From the NCBI GenBank assembly GCA_027864655.1, contig JAQAZG010000006.1:145458-209457 (forward strand): DNA of 64,000 nt, written 5' to 3'. The notes under the pieces were generated by a model. It did no database searches. It saw nothing but the letters and a program-made list of their open reading frames with translations, and was not told the origin of the DNA. The position numbers and the translations under genes were made by a program. Positions 15,994 to 25,408 of the stretch are shown here, one piece after another; the stretch's first letter is position 1; every line of letters begins with the position of its first letter. The DNA is from Oleispirillum naphthae. GTDB lineage: Bacteria; Pseudomonadota; Alphaproteobacteria; Rhodospirillales; Rhodospirillaceae.

Positions 15994-16593
15994 TCAGCCC
16001 TCCAGCGGATGCCGGATGCCCGCCGCGGCGAGAAGGTGCGCCGTCTCCGGCAGGGAGAGGCCCACGACGTTGCCGTAGGAGCCGTTGAGCGCCGAAACGA
16101 AGCGCCCGGCAAGGCCCTGGATGGCATAGCCGCCCGCCTTGCCATGCCACTCGCCGGAGGCGAGGTAGAGGCGCATCTCCGCGCCCGACAGGCGCTTGAA
16201 GCGCACCATGGTGACGACGCGGCGCAGCCGCGGCGCGGCGGCGTTGGGCGCAATCACGCAGATGCCGCCGTAGACGCGGTGCCGCCGCCCGGACAGCAGG
16301 GTGAGGCAGCGGCGCGCCGTTTCCTCGTCTTCCGCCTTGGGCAGGATGCGCCGCCCGCAGGCGACCACGGTGTCGGCGGCAAGCACCACCGCGCCGGGGT
16401 TGGCCGCGGCGACGGCGCGCGCCTTCGCCTCGGCCAGGCGCAACGCCAGCGCCCCGGGGGCTTCGTCCCGCCCGGGGGTTTCGTCGATTTCGGAAGGAAG
16501 CACGGCATCCGGTTCGATGCCGATCTGCGCGAGCAGGTCACGGCGGCGCGGCGAGCCGGAAGCGAGAATCAGGGACGGCTTGTCCGCGGCCAT
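15994..16593 (-). CDS. maf: Maf-family nucleotide pyrophosphatase
   Basis: The 199-residue protein shows the Maf start LILASGSPRRRDLLAQIG and the later VLAADTVVACGRRILPKA. Maf proteins hydrolyse non-canonical or canonical nucleoside triphosphates to monophosphates, as house-cleaning or septation-linked enzymes. It lies 15 bp downstream of infA and 3 bp upstream of the RNase gene, in one operon. The length is standard. Confidence 0.94.
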   Translation of the reverse strand: MAADKPSLILASGSPRRRDLLAQIGIEPDAVLPSEIDETPGRDEAPGALALRLAEAKARAVAAANPGAVVLAADTVVACGRRILPKAEDEETARRCLTLLSGRRHRVYGGICVIAPNAAAPRLRRVVTMVRFKRLSGAEMRLYLASGEWHGKAGGYAIQGLAGRFVSALNGSYGNVVGLSLPETAHLLAAAGIRHPLEG

Positions 16594-16608
16594 GGCGTCG
16601 CCCGGCCC

Positions 16609-16827
16609 CTACTTGAAGCGGAAGGTGATGCGACCCTTGGTCAGGTCATAGGGGGTCATCTCGACCTGCACGCGGTCGCCGGCGAGCACCCGGATGCGGT
16701 TCTTGCGCATCTTGCCGGAGGTATGCGCCAGGATTTCGTGTTCGTTGTCCAGCTTCACGCGGAACATCGCGTTGGGCAGCAACTCGGTCACCGTCCCGGA
16801 AAATTCAATCAGGTCTTCTTTTGCCAT
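16609..16827 (-). CDS. infA: Translation initiation factor IF-1
   Basis: The 72-residue single OB-fold protein is a canonical IF-1: [19 protein letters not shown] at the start and GRITFRFK at the end. It binds the ribosomal A site during initiation. It heads the infA-maf-RNase-yacG group, with a gap of about 110 bp upstream that may contain its own promoter. Confidence 0.98.
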   Translation of the reverse strand: MAKEDLIEFSGTVTELLPNAMFRVKLDNEHEILAHTSGKMRKNRIRVLAGDRVQVEMTPYDLTKGRITFRFK

Positions 16828-16937
16828 AGGTCCTCATCACGCGCCCGGCCATCCGGGCGAACCCGCCCCATTCGGGCGTACCATTTACTGCTCCGGATAT
16901 GCAAACGAATCAAGCGTTTTCCACCGGAGGGGCAAAG

Positions 16938-17513
16938 CTAACGCCGCAGACGGCGCAGGCCCATGCGCATGCGGCTCCACAGATCGCGTCCGCGCTTGCG
17001 CGCCGCCAGCCCCCGGCCGGTGCGCTTGGGCGCAAGCGGCGCGGCGGCGTCCTCGGGCATGCCGGGCTCCGGCGCGCACACCCCGGGCAGCGGCCATTCG
17101 CGGCACAGCCGCACCGCCAGGTCGTCGCGCACCCGGCGGTAGGCGTCGAGCCGCGCCTCGCGGTTGCCCTCGGTCAGCGCCGGATCGTCGGTGGGCCAGT
17201 AGAGCACGTCGCACGACAGCGTGCGGGTGATCTCCAGCGCCCGCTCGTAGGCCTCCCGCGTCAGCGCCACGATCACCTCGAAGTTGGTGTCCAGCAGGTC
17301 GTCGAAGGTCTTGGGCTGGTGCGTCTCGGAGCCGGCGATGCCGCGCTCCGCCAGCACCGCGGCGACGAAGGGGTCCGGCTCGCCGCTCGTCACCCCCACC
17401 GAATCCACGTAGGCGCGCTTGCCGTAGACCGAACGGAACAGCGCCGCCGCCATGGGGGAGCGCACCACGTTGGCGTTGCAGGCGAAGAGCACGGCGGACG
17501 GAACGCGGGACAT
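16938..17513 (-). CDS. Low-molecular-weight protein-tyrosine phosphatase-like protein
   Basis: The 191-residue protein starts with a phosphatase loop CNANVVRSPMA, which fits the C-x5-R-S active site of low-molecular-weight phosphatases and arsenate reductase-like enzymes. The matching acid is expected in the WPTDDPAL segment. A Lys/Arg-rich tail of about 45 residues follows the catalytic domain and is not part of the standard 150-residue fold. The ATG at 17513 is chosen because it begins the family match. The gene lies 11 bp downstream of the UPF0262 gene. Its substrate is not known. Confidence 0.88.
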   Translation of the reverse strand: MSRVPSAVLFACNANVVRSPMAAALFRSVYGKRAYVDSVGVTSGEPDPFVAAVLAERGIAGSETHQPKTFDDLLDTNFEVIVALTREAYERALEITRTLSCDVLYWPTDDPALTEGNREARLDAYRRVRDDLAVRLCREWPLPGVCAPEPGMPEDAAAPLAPKRTGRGLAARKRGRDLWSRMRMGLRRLRR

Positions 17514-17524
17514 CTCGGGTGGCC

Positions 17525-18010
17525 TCAGGTCTTCAGGTAGAGAACGCAGAGCAGGGTGAACAGGCGGCGCGCCGTCTGGTGGTCGATCTCCACCTTGTCG
17601 GCGAGGCGCTCGCGCATCATCTCCGAGCCCTCGTTGTGCAGGCCGCGGCGGCCCATGTCGATCGCCTCGATCTGCGAGGGCGTCGCGGTCTTGATCGCAT
17701 CGTAATAGCTCTCGCAGACCAGGAAGTAGTCCCGCACGGTGGAGCGGAACGAACTGAGCGGCAGGATCATGCGCAGCCCCTCGGGCGAATCCGCGGGCGC
17801 GCCGGCGTGGCGCACGTCGAGGACGAGGCGGTTCTCCGAAAGCGCGAGGTGCAGCGCGTAGGGGCCCTCGTCGTCCCAGTCCAGCGGGCGGAAGGCGTTT
17901 TCCTCCAACAGGTCGAAGATCGCCACGGCACGCTCGTGCTCCACCTCCGGACGGGGGTGGAGGGTGCGCTCGTCCAGCGTCACTTCGGCGATGCTGTGGG
18001 GCTTGTCCAT
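17525..18010 (-). CDS. UPF0262 family protein
   Basis: The 161-residue protein matches UPF0262, a family restricted largely to Alphaproteobacteria. Recognisable stretches are ERAVAIFDLLEENAF and IDMGRRGLHNEGSEMMRERL. No biochemical function is established. It is placed between hisD and the phosphatase gene, as in many relatives, with 3 bp separating it from hisD. Confidence 0.93.
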   Translation of the reverse strand: MDKPHSIAEVTLDERTLHPRPEVEHERAVAIFDLLEENAFRPLDWDDEGPYALHLALSENRLVLDVRHAGAPADSPEGLRMILPLSSFRSTVRDYFLVCESYYDAIKTATPSQIEAIDMGRRGLHNEGSEMMRERLADKVEIDHQTARRLFTLLCVLYLKT

Positions 18011-18013
18011 GCC

Positions 18014-19309
18014 TTATCCGGGCGGCAGGCGCAGCGCCACGGACAGCGCGTGCGCGGAAAGGCCCTCGGTCTCCGCCAGCGTCACCGCCGCCGGGCCGAT
18101 CGCCGCCACGGTGGCGGCGGACGCGCCGAACAGCGTGGTGCGCTTGAGGAAGTCGAGCACCCCAAGGCCGCTGGAGAAGCGCGCGCTGCGCGCCGTGGGC
18201 AGCACGTGGTTGGGGCCGCCCACATAGTCGCCCAGCGCCTCCGGCGTCATCCGGCCGAGGAAGATCGCCCCGGCGTGGCGCACCATGGCGGCGAGCCCGT
18301 CCGGGTCCGCCACCGCCAGTTCCAGGTGCTCGGGCGCGACGCGGTTGACCAGGCCCACCGCGGCCAGCAGTTCCGGCACCACGATCACCGCGCCGTGGTC
18401 GCGCCAGCTCGCCGCGGCGATATTGGCGCGCGGCAGGGTTTCGAGCCGCTTTTCCACCGCCGCCTGCACCGCATCGGCGAAGGAGGCGGAATCGGTGATC
18501 AGGACCGCCTGCGCCGCGGCGTCGTGCTCCGCCTGGGAAAGCAGGTCCACGGCGATCCAGTCCGGGTCGTTGTCCGCATCGGCGACGACGAGAATCTCCG
18601 AAGGCCCGGCGATCATGTCGATGCCGACGGCGCCGAACACCTGGCGCTTCGCCGCCGCCACGTAGGCGTTGCCGGGGCCGACGACCTTGTCCACCCGGGC
18701 GATGCTTGCGGTGCCGAAGGCGAGCGCCGCCACCGCCTGCGCGCCGCCGACGCGGTAGACCTCGTCCACCCCGGCGCGCTTCGCCGCCGCCAGCACCAGC
18801 GGGTTGAGCACGCCGTCGGGGGTGGGCACGGTCATCACCAGGCGCTTCACCCCCGCCACTTTGGCGGGGATGGCGTTCATCAGCACCGAGGAGGGATAGG
18901 CCGCGGTGCCGCCCGGCACGTAGAGCCCGGCGGCGTCCACCGGCGTCCAGCGCAGGCCGAGGCGCGCGCCGACGGCATCGGTGAAGCAGGTGTCTTCCGG
19001 CACCTGGCGCACGTGGAAGGCGCGGATGCGCGCCGCGGCGAGGTCGAGCGCGGCCAGCACCTCGGGCTTGCACGCGGCCTCCGCGGCGTCGATCTCGGCG
19101 GGCGTGACGCGCAGGGTCGCGGGCGTCAGCTCCAGGCGGTCGAACTTCGCGGTGAGGCGGATCAGCGCGGCGTCGCCGGTCTCCCGCACTTCGGCGATGA
19201 TCGCGGCCACCGCATCGGCGACGTCGGCGGCGGTCTCCCGCTTCGCGGCGAGCAGGCGCTCGAACGCCTGGGGAAAACCGGCGGCGGCGGCGTCAAGACG
19301 CACGGGCAT
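18014..19309 (-). CDS. hisD: Histidinol dehydrogenase
   Basis: The 431-residue zinc enzyme performs the last two steps of histidine synthesis, oxidising L-histidinol to L-histidine with two NAD+. Family landmarks are present, including [20 protein letters not shown], the IAGPSEILV loop, DLLSQAEHD and GPNHVLPT. It overlaps the 3' end of hisG by 17 bp, so the pair is translationally coupled. Length is typical. Confidence 0.97.
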   Translation of the reverse strand: MPVRLDAAAAGFPQAFERLLAAKRETAADVADAVAAIIAEVRETGDAALIRLTAKFDRLELTPATLRVTPAEIDAAEAACKPEVLAALDLAAARIRAFHVRQVPEDTCFTDAVGARLGLRWTPVDAAGLYVPGGTAAYPSSVLMNAIPAKVAGVKRLVMTVPTPDGVLNPLVLAAAKRAGVDEVYRVGGAQAVAALAFGTASIARVDKVVGPGNAYVAAAKRQVFGAVGIDMIAGPSEILVVADADNDPDWIAVDLLSQAEHDAAAQAVLITDSASFADAVQAAVEKRLETLPRANIAAASWRDHGAVIVVPELLAAVGLVNRVAPEHLELAVADPDGLAAMVRHAGAIFLGRMTPEALGDYVGGPNHVLPTARSARFSSGLGVLDFLKRTTLFGASAATVAAIGPAAVTLAETEGLSAHALSVALRLPPG

Positions 19310-19961
19310 CGGTCGCCTCCTTGAATCGGGTGAGCCAGCCCTGCATCTCCGCCGAGCGCGTCTTGAACGACGGGCGGTGGAAGATCAGGCGCGAGGTGAC
19401 GTCGCACACCCGCTCCACCTCCACCAGGCCGTTGGCCTTGAGGGTGGAGCCGGTGGAGACGAGATCGACGATGCGGCGGCACAGGCCGAGGTTGGGCGCA
19501 AGCTCCATCGCGCCGTTGAGCTTGACGCATTCGGCTTGCACGCCGCGCGCGGCGAAGTGCTTCTGGGTCAGGGACGGATACTTGGTGGCGACGCGGATAT
19601 GGCTCCAGCGCGAGGGGTGATCCTCCGCCAGCGTATCCACCGGGGCCGCCACCGCGAGGTGGCAGTGGCCGATGTCGAGGTCCAAGGGCGCATAGATATC
19701 CGGGTAGTCGAACTCCATCAAGACGTCGTTGCCGCAGATGCCGATGTGCGCCGCGCCGAAGGCGACGAAGGTGGCGACGTCGAAGCTGCGCACGCGGATG
19801 ATCTCCAGGTGCGGCAGGTTGGTGGAAAAGCGCAGCTTGCGCGATTTCGGGTCGTCGAAGTCCGGCTCCGGCTCGATCCCCGCGGCGCGCACCAGGGGCA
19901 TCGCCTCGTCCAGGATGCGGCCCTTGGGCAGCGCCAGAATCGTCCTCTCGCTCGCGCTCAT
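19293..19961 (-). CDS. hisG: ATP phosphoribosyltransferase, short form
   Basis: The 222-residue HisG catalyses the first step of histidine synthesis. It is the short form, which lacks the C-terminal regulatory domain and needs HisZ as a partner. No hisZ is in the window. Motifs include [25 protein letters not shown] and the PRPP-binding region [14 protein letters not shown]. It is followed by hisD with an overlap and preceded by murA with a 28-bp gap. Confidence 0.96.
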   Translation of the reverse strand: MSASERTILALPKGRILDEAMPLVRAAGIEPEPDFDDPKSRKLRFSTNLPHLEIIRVRSFDVATFVAFGAAHIGICGNDVLMEFDYPDIYAPLDLDIGHCHLAVAAPVDTLAEDHPSRWSHIRVATKYPSLTQKHFAARGVQAECVKLNGAMELAPNLGLCRRIVDLVSTGSTLKANGLVEVERVCDVTSRLIFHRPSFKTRSAEMQGWLTRFKEATDARAS

Positions 19962-19989
19962 CGCGAAGTCCTCTTTGCTTTCCGCGCGC

Positions 19990-21270
<1,281 letters not shown>

Positions 21271-21315
21271 GCAAATGTCCCAACGCGCTCGGCGCGCTTT
21301 CGATGTCCCGGTCGG

Positions 21316-21870
21316 TCACAGACGCGGCAGGGTGACGCCGGTCTGGCTCATGTATTTGCCCGCGCGCGCGCGGTAGGTCACCTCGCACGGGCTGTCCCCC
21401 TTGAGGAAGATGAACTGCGCCACGCCCTCGTTGGCGTAGATCTTCGCGGGCAGCGGCGTGGTGTTGGAGAACTCCAGGGTCACGTGGCCCTCCCAGCCGG
21501 GCTCCAGCGGCGTCACGTTGACGATGATGCCGCAGCGCGCATAGGTGGACTTGCCGAGGCAGACCACCAGCACGTCCTCGGGAATCTTGAAATACTCCAC
21601 GGTGCGGGCGAGCGCGAAGCTGTTGGGCGGGATGACGCAGACCTCGGTGGAGCGGTCCACGAAGCTCTTCTCCGAAAAGTTCTTGGGGTCCACCACCGCG
21701 GAATCGACGTTGGTGAAGATCTTGAACTCGGTGGAGCAGCGCGCGTCGTAGCCGTAGGAGGACAGCCCGTAGGAGATCACGCCGTCACGATGCAGGCGGT
21801 CCTCGAACGGCGTGATCATCGCCTGTTCCAGCGCCATCTTGCGTATCCAGTGATCCGGCAGCACGCCCAT
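21316..21870 (-). CDS. dcd: dCTP deaminase
   Basis: From the ATG at 21870 the product is 184 residues, the usual size of dCTP deaminase (dCTP to dUTP). Motifs include [26 protein letters not shown] and the catalytic segment [22 protein letters not shown] precedes this ATG. The reading frame stays open for another 54 codons upstream, back to 22032, encoding an Arg/Ala-rich sequence unlike dCTP deaminase. That part resembles short basic proteins found near this locus in relatives, so a separate or fused small peptide cannot be excluded. Confidence 0.95.
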   Translation of the reverse strand: MGVLPDHWIRKMALEQAMITPFEDRLHRDGVISYGLSSYGYDARCSTEFKIFTNVDSAVVDPKNFSEKSFVDRSTEVCVIPPNSFALARTVEYFKIPEDVLVVCLGKSTYARCGIIVNVTPLEPGWEGHVTLEFSNTTPLPAKIYANEGVAQFIFLKGDSPCEVTYRARAGKYMSQTGVTLPRL

Positions 21871-21900
21871 GTTCGAAAGCTCCCCGAGTCCGTCCGCGAT

Positions 21901-21925
21901 TGCGTCAGTCTTAGCCGCTGACGCA
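21901..21925. other. Stem-loop in the dcd 5' region
   Basis: TGCGTCAG (21901-21908) and CTGACGCA (21918-21925) form a perfect 8-bp inverted repeat with a 9-base loop. It lies 31-55 bp upstream of the dcd start, inside the open upstream extension. Confidence 0.6.
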
Positions 21926-22114
21926 GAGGACCGCAAGCCCGCATCCCGCCGCGCCGCCGCCTGTTCGCGGCGCAGGCCGAGATTGCGCCTGAGCGCCGCC
22001 GCCAGTTCGTCCCGGCCGCCCTTGCCCGCCATCTTCCGGCCCTCCCTGCCCTTTTCCGGCTGGGGAGCATACCCTGCCCGGCACGATCTTTCCCGCTTTT
22101 TTGCGCCAAGGCTC

Positions 22115-22143
22115 TTGCCAGAACCCGATGGCTTGTGTATGAA
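22115..22143 (+). promoter_or_regulatory. Promoter of tRNA-Thr
   Basis: TTGCCA (22115-22120), a 17-bp spacer and TATGAA (22138-22143) form a likely sigma-70 promoter about 40 bp before the mature tRNA. Confidence 0.7.
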
Positions 22144-22183
22144 GGCCGCCTCACGCCGCGTCAGCGGCCCGTACCCCGAATGT

Positions 22184-22258
22184 GCCGCCGTAGCTCAGGG
22201 GTAGAGCACACCCTTGGTAAGGGTGGGGTCGAGTGTTCAATTCACTCCGGCGGCACCA
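22184..22258 (+). tRNA. tRNA-Thr (GGT)
   Basis: The 75-nt cloverleaf has acceptor arms GCCGCCG and CGGCGGC, a D-arm GCTCAGGGGTAGAGC, an anticodon loop TTGGTAA and a T-loop TTCAATT. The anticodon is GGT. CCA is encoded at the 3' end. Confidence 0.98.
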
Positions 22259-22421
22259 TTCTCCTCCTCATAGACGCAATGGGCGTCGAAACCCGATACG
22301 AACCGGGCGTCGGTCGCGACGCGAATCGCGACGCCTCTGCGGCGGATGCGGTCGCCGACAAATCAGCTAGCGTCAGGTCTTTCGTCCGCCGCCGCGTCTG
22401 CTGCTCGATGTGGGGAGACAC

Positions 22422-22748
22422 TCAAGCCACATGCCCCAGGGTTTCGGAGATGAAGCCGTTTATGCTCGTCCCCTTCGACGCGGCGGCGGCGGCGACCCGG
22501 CGATGGAGTTCGGGCGAGATCCGCACCGTGAAATTCCCGGAATAGGGCCGCTCCGGCTCCTTGCCGCGTTCTTTGCACCAGTCCTCGTAATCGGCGACGG
22601 TGTCGGCAAAGGCAACCTTCAACTCCTCGACAGTGCCGCCCTGGAAGGTGAGCACGTCGCGGGTGTTGACCACCTCGCCATGAAACAGGCCCGCGTCCTC
22701 GTCCAGTTCCACCGTCGCCACATAGCCCTTGTGCGTCATCGTGCTCAT
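22422..22748 (-). CDS. hicB: HicB-type antitoxin
   Basis: The 108-residue protein has an N-terminal HicB fold (GYVATVELDEDAGLFHGEV) and a C-terminal ribbon-helix-helix DNA-binding part (GNFTVRISPELHRRVAAAAA). HicB neutralises HicA and represses the operon. Its start overlaps the stop of hicA by 4 bp (ATGA), the usual coupling in toxin-first hicAB operons. It lies next to tRNA-Thr, a common site for acquired modules, but I see no integrase or attachment repeats. Confidence 0.92.
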   Translation of the reverse strand: MSTMTHKGYVATVELDEDAGLFHGEVVNTRDVLTFQGGTVEELKVAFADTVADYEDWCKERGKEPERPYSGNFTVRISPELHRRVAAAAASKGTSINGFISETLGHVA

Positions 22749-22999
22749 GGTGTGACTCCCGCCTCGTACAGAAACCGCCGAACCGACTTCAGCGCACCCT
22801 TGTCGGTTTCCTTTCTCGGGTGCGGCCGATGGAAAATCGCGTCAACGCCGTTCAGGCTTACCCGCACCCGCGAACCTCGCCCTTCCGAAACCGTTGCTCC
22901 GGCAGCAAGGAAAAGCGCCTCCACGTCGGCCCACAGAACGTTGGATCGCACGGGGTCGGCGAAGATGCTTTCCAGGGTCTTCCGATGTCGGTTCTGCAT
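22745..22999 (-). CDS. hicA: HicA-type mRNA interferase toxin
   Basis: The 84-residue product (from the ATG at 22999) belongs to a longer HicA subgroup with NRHRKTLESIF at the start, GRGSRVRVSLNGV and then the His-containing AIFHRPHPRKETDKG. HicA toxins have a double-stranded-RNA-binding-like fold and cleave mRNA. A second in-frame ATG at 23014 would add five residues. The pair is probably bicistronic with hicB, and a dyad that may be its operator lies just upstream. Confidence 0.88.
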   Translation of the reverse strand: MQNRHRKTLESIFADPVRSNVLWADVEALFLAAGATVSEGRGSRVRVSLNGVDAIFHRPHPRKETDKGALKSVRRFLYEAGVTP

Positions 23000-23004
23000 A
23001 TCTA

Positions 23005-23027
23005 TTGATACCATAAAGTGGTGTCAA
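23005..23027. promoter_or_regulatory. Candidate hicAB operator
   Basis: TTGATACCA (23005-23013) and TGGTGTCAA (23019-23027) form a 9-bp dyad with one mismatch and a 5-bp spacer, immediately before hicA. Ribbon-helix-helix antitoxins bind such sites, so autorepression by HicB is plausible. Confidence 0.5.
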
Positions 23028-23233
23028 TGGCCAGACCGGAGCAGACCTGCATCCACCATATGCCCGGCCTTGTATCCCCCTCCCCGGCAAGAGCTTCCCA
23101 CCGCTGCCCGCGACCCGGCGGGAAGTGCCGCTTTGCCGTTTTTACAATCCAATGGAATCAACACCTTGCCCGGATCTCGGGCGGGAACGGATCTTGCTTG
23201 TCCGACGGGGATGAAAACCTCACGGAGGACGGC

Positions 23234-23860
23234 ATGACGAGGATCGACGCACTCCGGGACGGCGGCTCCGCCCTTGCGGCGGCGGGCGTCGCCTCCGGCG
23301 CGGACGGCGAAGCCTGGACGGCGGCGATGGCCGCGGCGCAGACGGGCGCCGACACCGGCGGCGCATCGGCGCGCACCGGCGCGGTCGGCGGCAGCCTCGC
23401 CGCGCCGTCCGCCGCCCTCGCCGCACAGGAAAGCGAAACCTCGGAAAGCGCGGCGGAGCAGTTCCTCGCCTGGGCGCATATGGACCCGATCGCCCGGATG
23501 CGGGCGCAGATTCTCGGCGGCATGGGCCTCACCGAAGACGAACTCGCCGCCCTGCCGGAAGACGAGCGCAAGAAGATCGAGGACAAGATCCGCCAGATCA
23601 TCGAGGAGACGGTGCGCCGCGAGGCGGCGGAACAGTCCGCCTCCGCCGAGCAGCCGGTGGACGAAACCCGGCAATCCGCCGCCGCCGCAACCACCACGAA
23701 AACCGCGGACGGCAGCAAATCCACCACCACGGCGGAAGAACCCTCGCCCCTGGAAATCCTGCTGCCCTTCCTCCGCCCGGACGGCGGCCCGCAACTCGGC
23801 GGCGCCGACGCGGACGCCACGGCCGAACGGCACGACCGCAACGAAGACGCCCGCGCCTAG
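23234..23860 (+). CDS. Ala-rich conserved hypothetical protein
   Basis: The 208-residue protein is of low complexity at both ends (Ala, Thr, Ser, Gly and Asp). A compact central segment (about residues 74-135) is the only part that looks folded: ARMRAQILGGMGLTEDELAA followed by LPEDERKKIEDKIRQIIEE. This segment recalls short alphaproteobacterial hypothetical proteins. There is no signal peptide or membrane segment. GGAGG lies just upstream of the ATG at 23234. The frame is open further upstream without a start signal. A dispersed palindromic element begins 12 bp after the stop. Confidence 0.7.
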   Translation: MTRIDALRDGGSALAAAGVASGADGEAWTAAMAAAQTGADTGGASARTGAVGGSLAAPSAALAAQESETSESAAEQFLAWAHMDPIARMRAQILGGMGLTEDELAALPEDERKKIEDKIRQIIEETVRREAAEQSASAEQPVDETRQSAAAATTTKTADGSKSTTTAEEPSPLEILLPFLRPDGGPQLGGADADATAERHDRNEDARA

Positions 23861-23871
23861 GCCTGAAAACC

Positions 23872-23930
23872 AAAACGTTGCGAGGGGACTCGATCCCCTC
23901 GCGCTCCCCATTACTTTTTTGTGCGCAGCG
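23872..23930 (+). repeat. Dispersed palindromic element, copy 1
   Basis: This copy has a perfect 9-bp stem (GCGAGGGGA at 23880-23888 with TCCCCTCGC at 23894-23902) and a CTCGA loop. It is preceded by AAAACGTT and followed by CTCCCCATTAC, a T-tract and GCGCAGCGC. The other copies are at 31215, 31425 and 40211. A decayed inverted partial copy lies at about 23960-24000 (TATGGCGCT onward). Confidence 0.85.
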
Positions 23931-24020
23931 CGATAAAGCCATCACGCGACGTGACCGTCTTATGGCGCTTCGCGCAAAACAAGCCATGGGGCCAAGGGGC
24001 CTCCCGGCCTGATTTTCCCT

Positions 24021-25343
24021 CTACAGGAACTTGATCGCCTGGCCGCGGGGCGGGTCGATCAAGGAGTCCTCGCGCATCACCGTGCGGCCGCCGACCACGG
24101 TCATCACCGGCCAGCCGGTCACCGTCATGCCGTCGAAGGGGGTCCAGCCGCATTTGCTCACGATCCAGTCGTTGGCGATGGTGCGTTTCGCCTTGAGATC
24201 GACGATGGTGAAGTCGGCGCGGTAGCCCACCGCGACGACGCCGCGCCCGGCCATGCCGAAGATCGCGGCGGGCGCGGTGGAGGTGAGGCGGACGAAATCC
24301 GCGAGGCTCAGTCGCCCGGCGGCCACGTGGTCGAGCATCACCGGCACCAGGGTCTGCACCCCGGGCATGCCGGAGGGGCTTTTCGGGTAGGGCTGCGCCT
24401 TTTCCTCGCGGGTGTGCGGCGCGTGGTCGGAGCCGATGCACGAGACCACGCCGTCGGCCAAGGCCTTCCACAGCGCGGCGCGGTGGCGCGCGTCGCGGAT
24501 CGGCGGGTTCATCTGCGCGCACGTGCCGAGGCGTTCGTAGGCCTCCGGCGCGGCGAGGGTGAGGTGTTGCGGCGTCACCTCCACCGTCATGTTGGCGGGG
24601 CGGCCGCGCAGCATTTCCATTTCCCCGGCGCTGGTGACGTGCAGCACGTGCACCGCGCGGCCGGTGCGCCGCGCCAGCGCGATGAGGCGGGCCACGGCGC
24701 GCATCGCCGTCTCCTCGTCGCGCCATTCCGGGTGCATCGCGGGCGGCGCGCCGTCTTCCACCAGGTGGAAGCGTTCCTTGAGGCGTTCCTCGTCCTCCGC
24801 ATGCACCGCAACGCGGCGGCAGCCGTTTTTCAGGATGCGGCGCAGCGCCGCTTCGTCGTCCACCAGCAGGGTGCCGGTGGAGGAGCCCATGAACACCTTG
24901 ATGCCGCAACAGCCCGGCGCGTTTTCCCAGGCGCCGAGGTCGCCGGCGTTTTCCGCCGTCGCGCCGAGGAAGAAGGCGAAGTCCACCCAGGCGCGGCCGG
25001 TGGCGCGCGCCACCTTGTCGGCCAGCGCCTCGGGGGAGGTGGTGGCGGGTTTGGTGTTGGGCATCTCGCAGATCGCGGTGACGCCGCCCATGGCCGCGGC
25101 GGCGGTGCCGGAGGCGAGGTCCTCCTTGTGCTCCGCGCCGGGTTCGCGGAAGTGGACCTGGGTGTCGATCACCCCGGGCAGCACGGTGAGGCCGGTGAGG
25201 TTGTCCTCGAGCGGCGAACTGCCGGGCGGAATGCTGCCGATGGCGGCGACCGTGCCGCCGCGCACCCCGATATCGGCGGAAACCGCACCCTCGGGGGTGG
25301 CGACGGCGGCGTTGCGCAGCACCCAATCGAAGCGATCGGCCAT
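24021..25343 (-). CDS. pyrC: Dihydroorotase
   Basis: The 440-residue amidohydrolase closes carbamoyl-aspartate to dihydroorotate in pyrimidine synthesis. Metal and catalytic motifs are intact: DTQVHFREPG (the H-x-R pair), the Lys in GIKVFMGSSTG, a His in HAEDEE, HVLHVTSAGE and GSDHAPHTREEKAQP. These mark a catalytic enzyme rather than the inactive PyrC' type. The ATG at 25343 has GGAAAGGATAT upstream. It lies downstream of asnB on the same strand, with a 65-bp gap. No pyrB is present nearby. Confidence 0.93.
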   Translation of the reverse strand: MADRFDWVLRNAAVATPEGAVSADIGVRGGTVAAIGSIPPGSSPLEDNLTGLTVLPGVIDTQVHFREPGAEHKEDLASGTAAAAMGGVTAICEMPNTKPATTSPEALADKVARATGRAWVDFAFFLGATAENAGDLGAWENAPGCCGIKVFMGSSTGTLLVDDEAALRRILKNGCRRVAVHAEDEERLKERFHLVEDGAPPAMHPEWRDEETAMRAVARLIALARRTGRAVHVLHVTSAGEMEMLRGRPANMTVEVTPQHLTLAAPEAYERLGTCAQMNPPIRDARHRAALWKALADGVVSCIGSDHAPHTREEKAQPYPKSPSGMPGVQTLVPVMLDHVAAGRLSLADFVRLTSTAPAAIFGMAGRGVVAVGYRADFTIVDLKAKRTIANDWIVSKCGWTPFDGMTVTGWPVMTVVGGRTVMREDSLIDPPRGQAIKFL

Positions 25344-25408
25344 GACATATCCTTTCCGGAAGCGGAAGCCTGAAGACACCCACAGATATAGGCAGGATCG
25401 GCGCGGCG

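Noticed and set aside
14398..16941. An 847-codon open frame on the plus strand
   Set aside because: It lies antisense to yacG, the RNase E/G gene, maf and infA, which are all clear genes. The composition is that of a shadow frame.
22992..23027. TTGACA (23027-23022, minus) as the hicA -35
   Set aside because: The matching start site would fall inside hicA after its likely start codon, so the motif is better read as part of the dyad.
22184..24000. A genomic island integrated at tRNA-Thr
   Set aside because: There is no integrase, no repeat of the tRNA 3' end, and the base composition matches the surroundings. HicAB alone is not enough.
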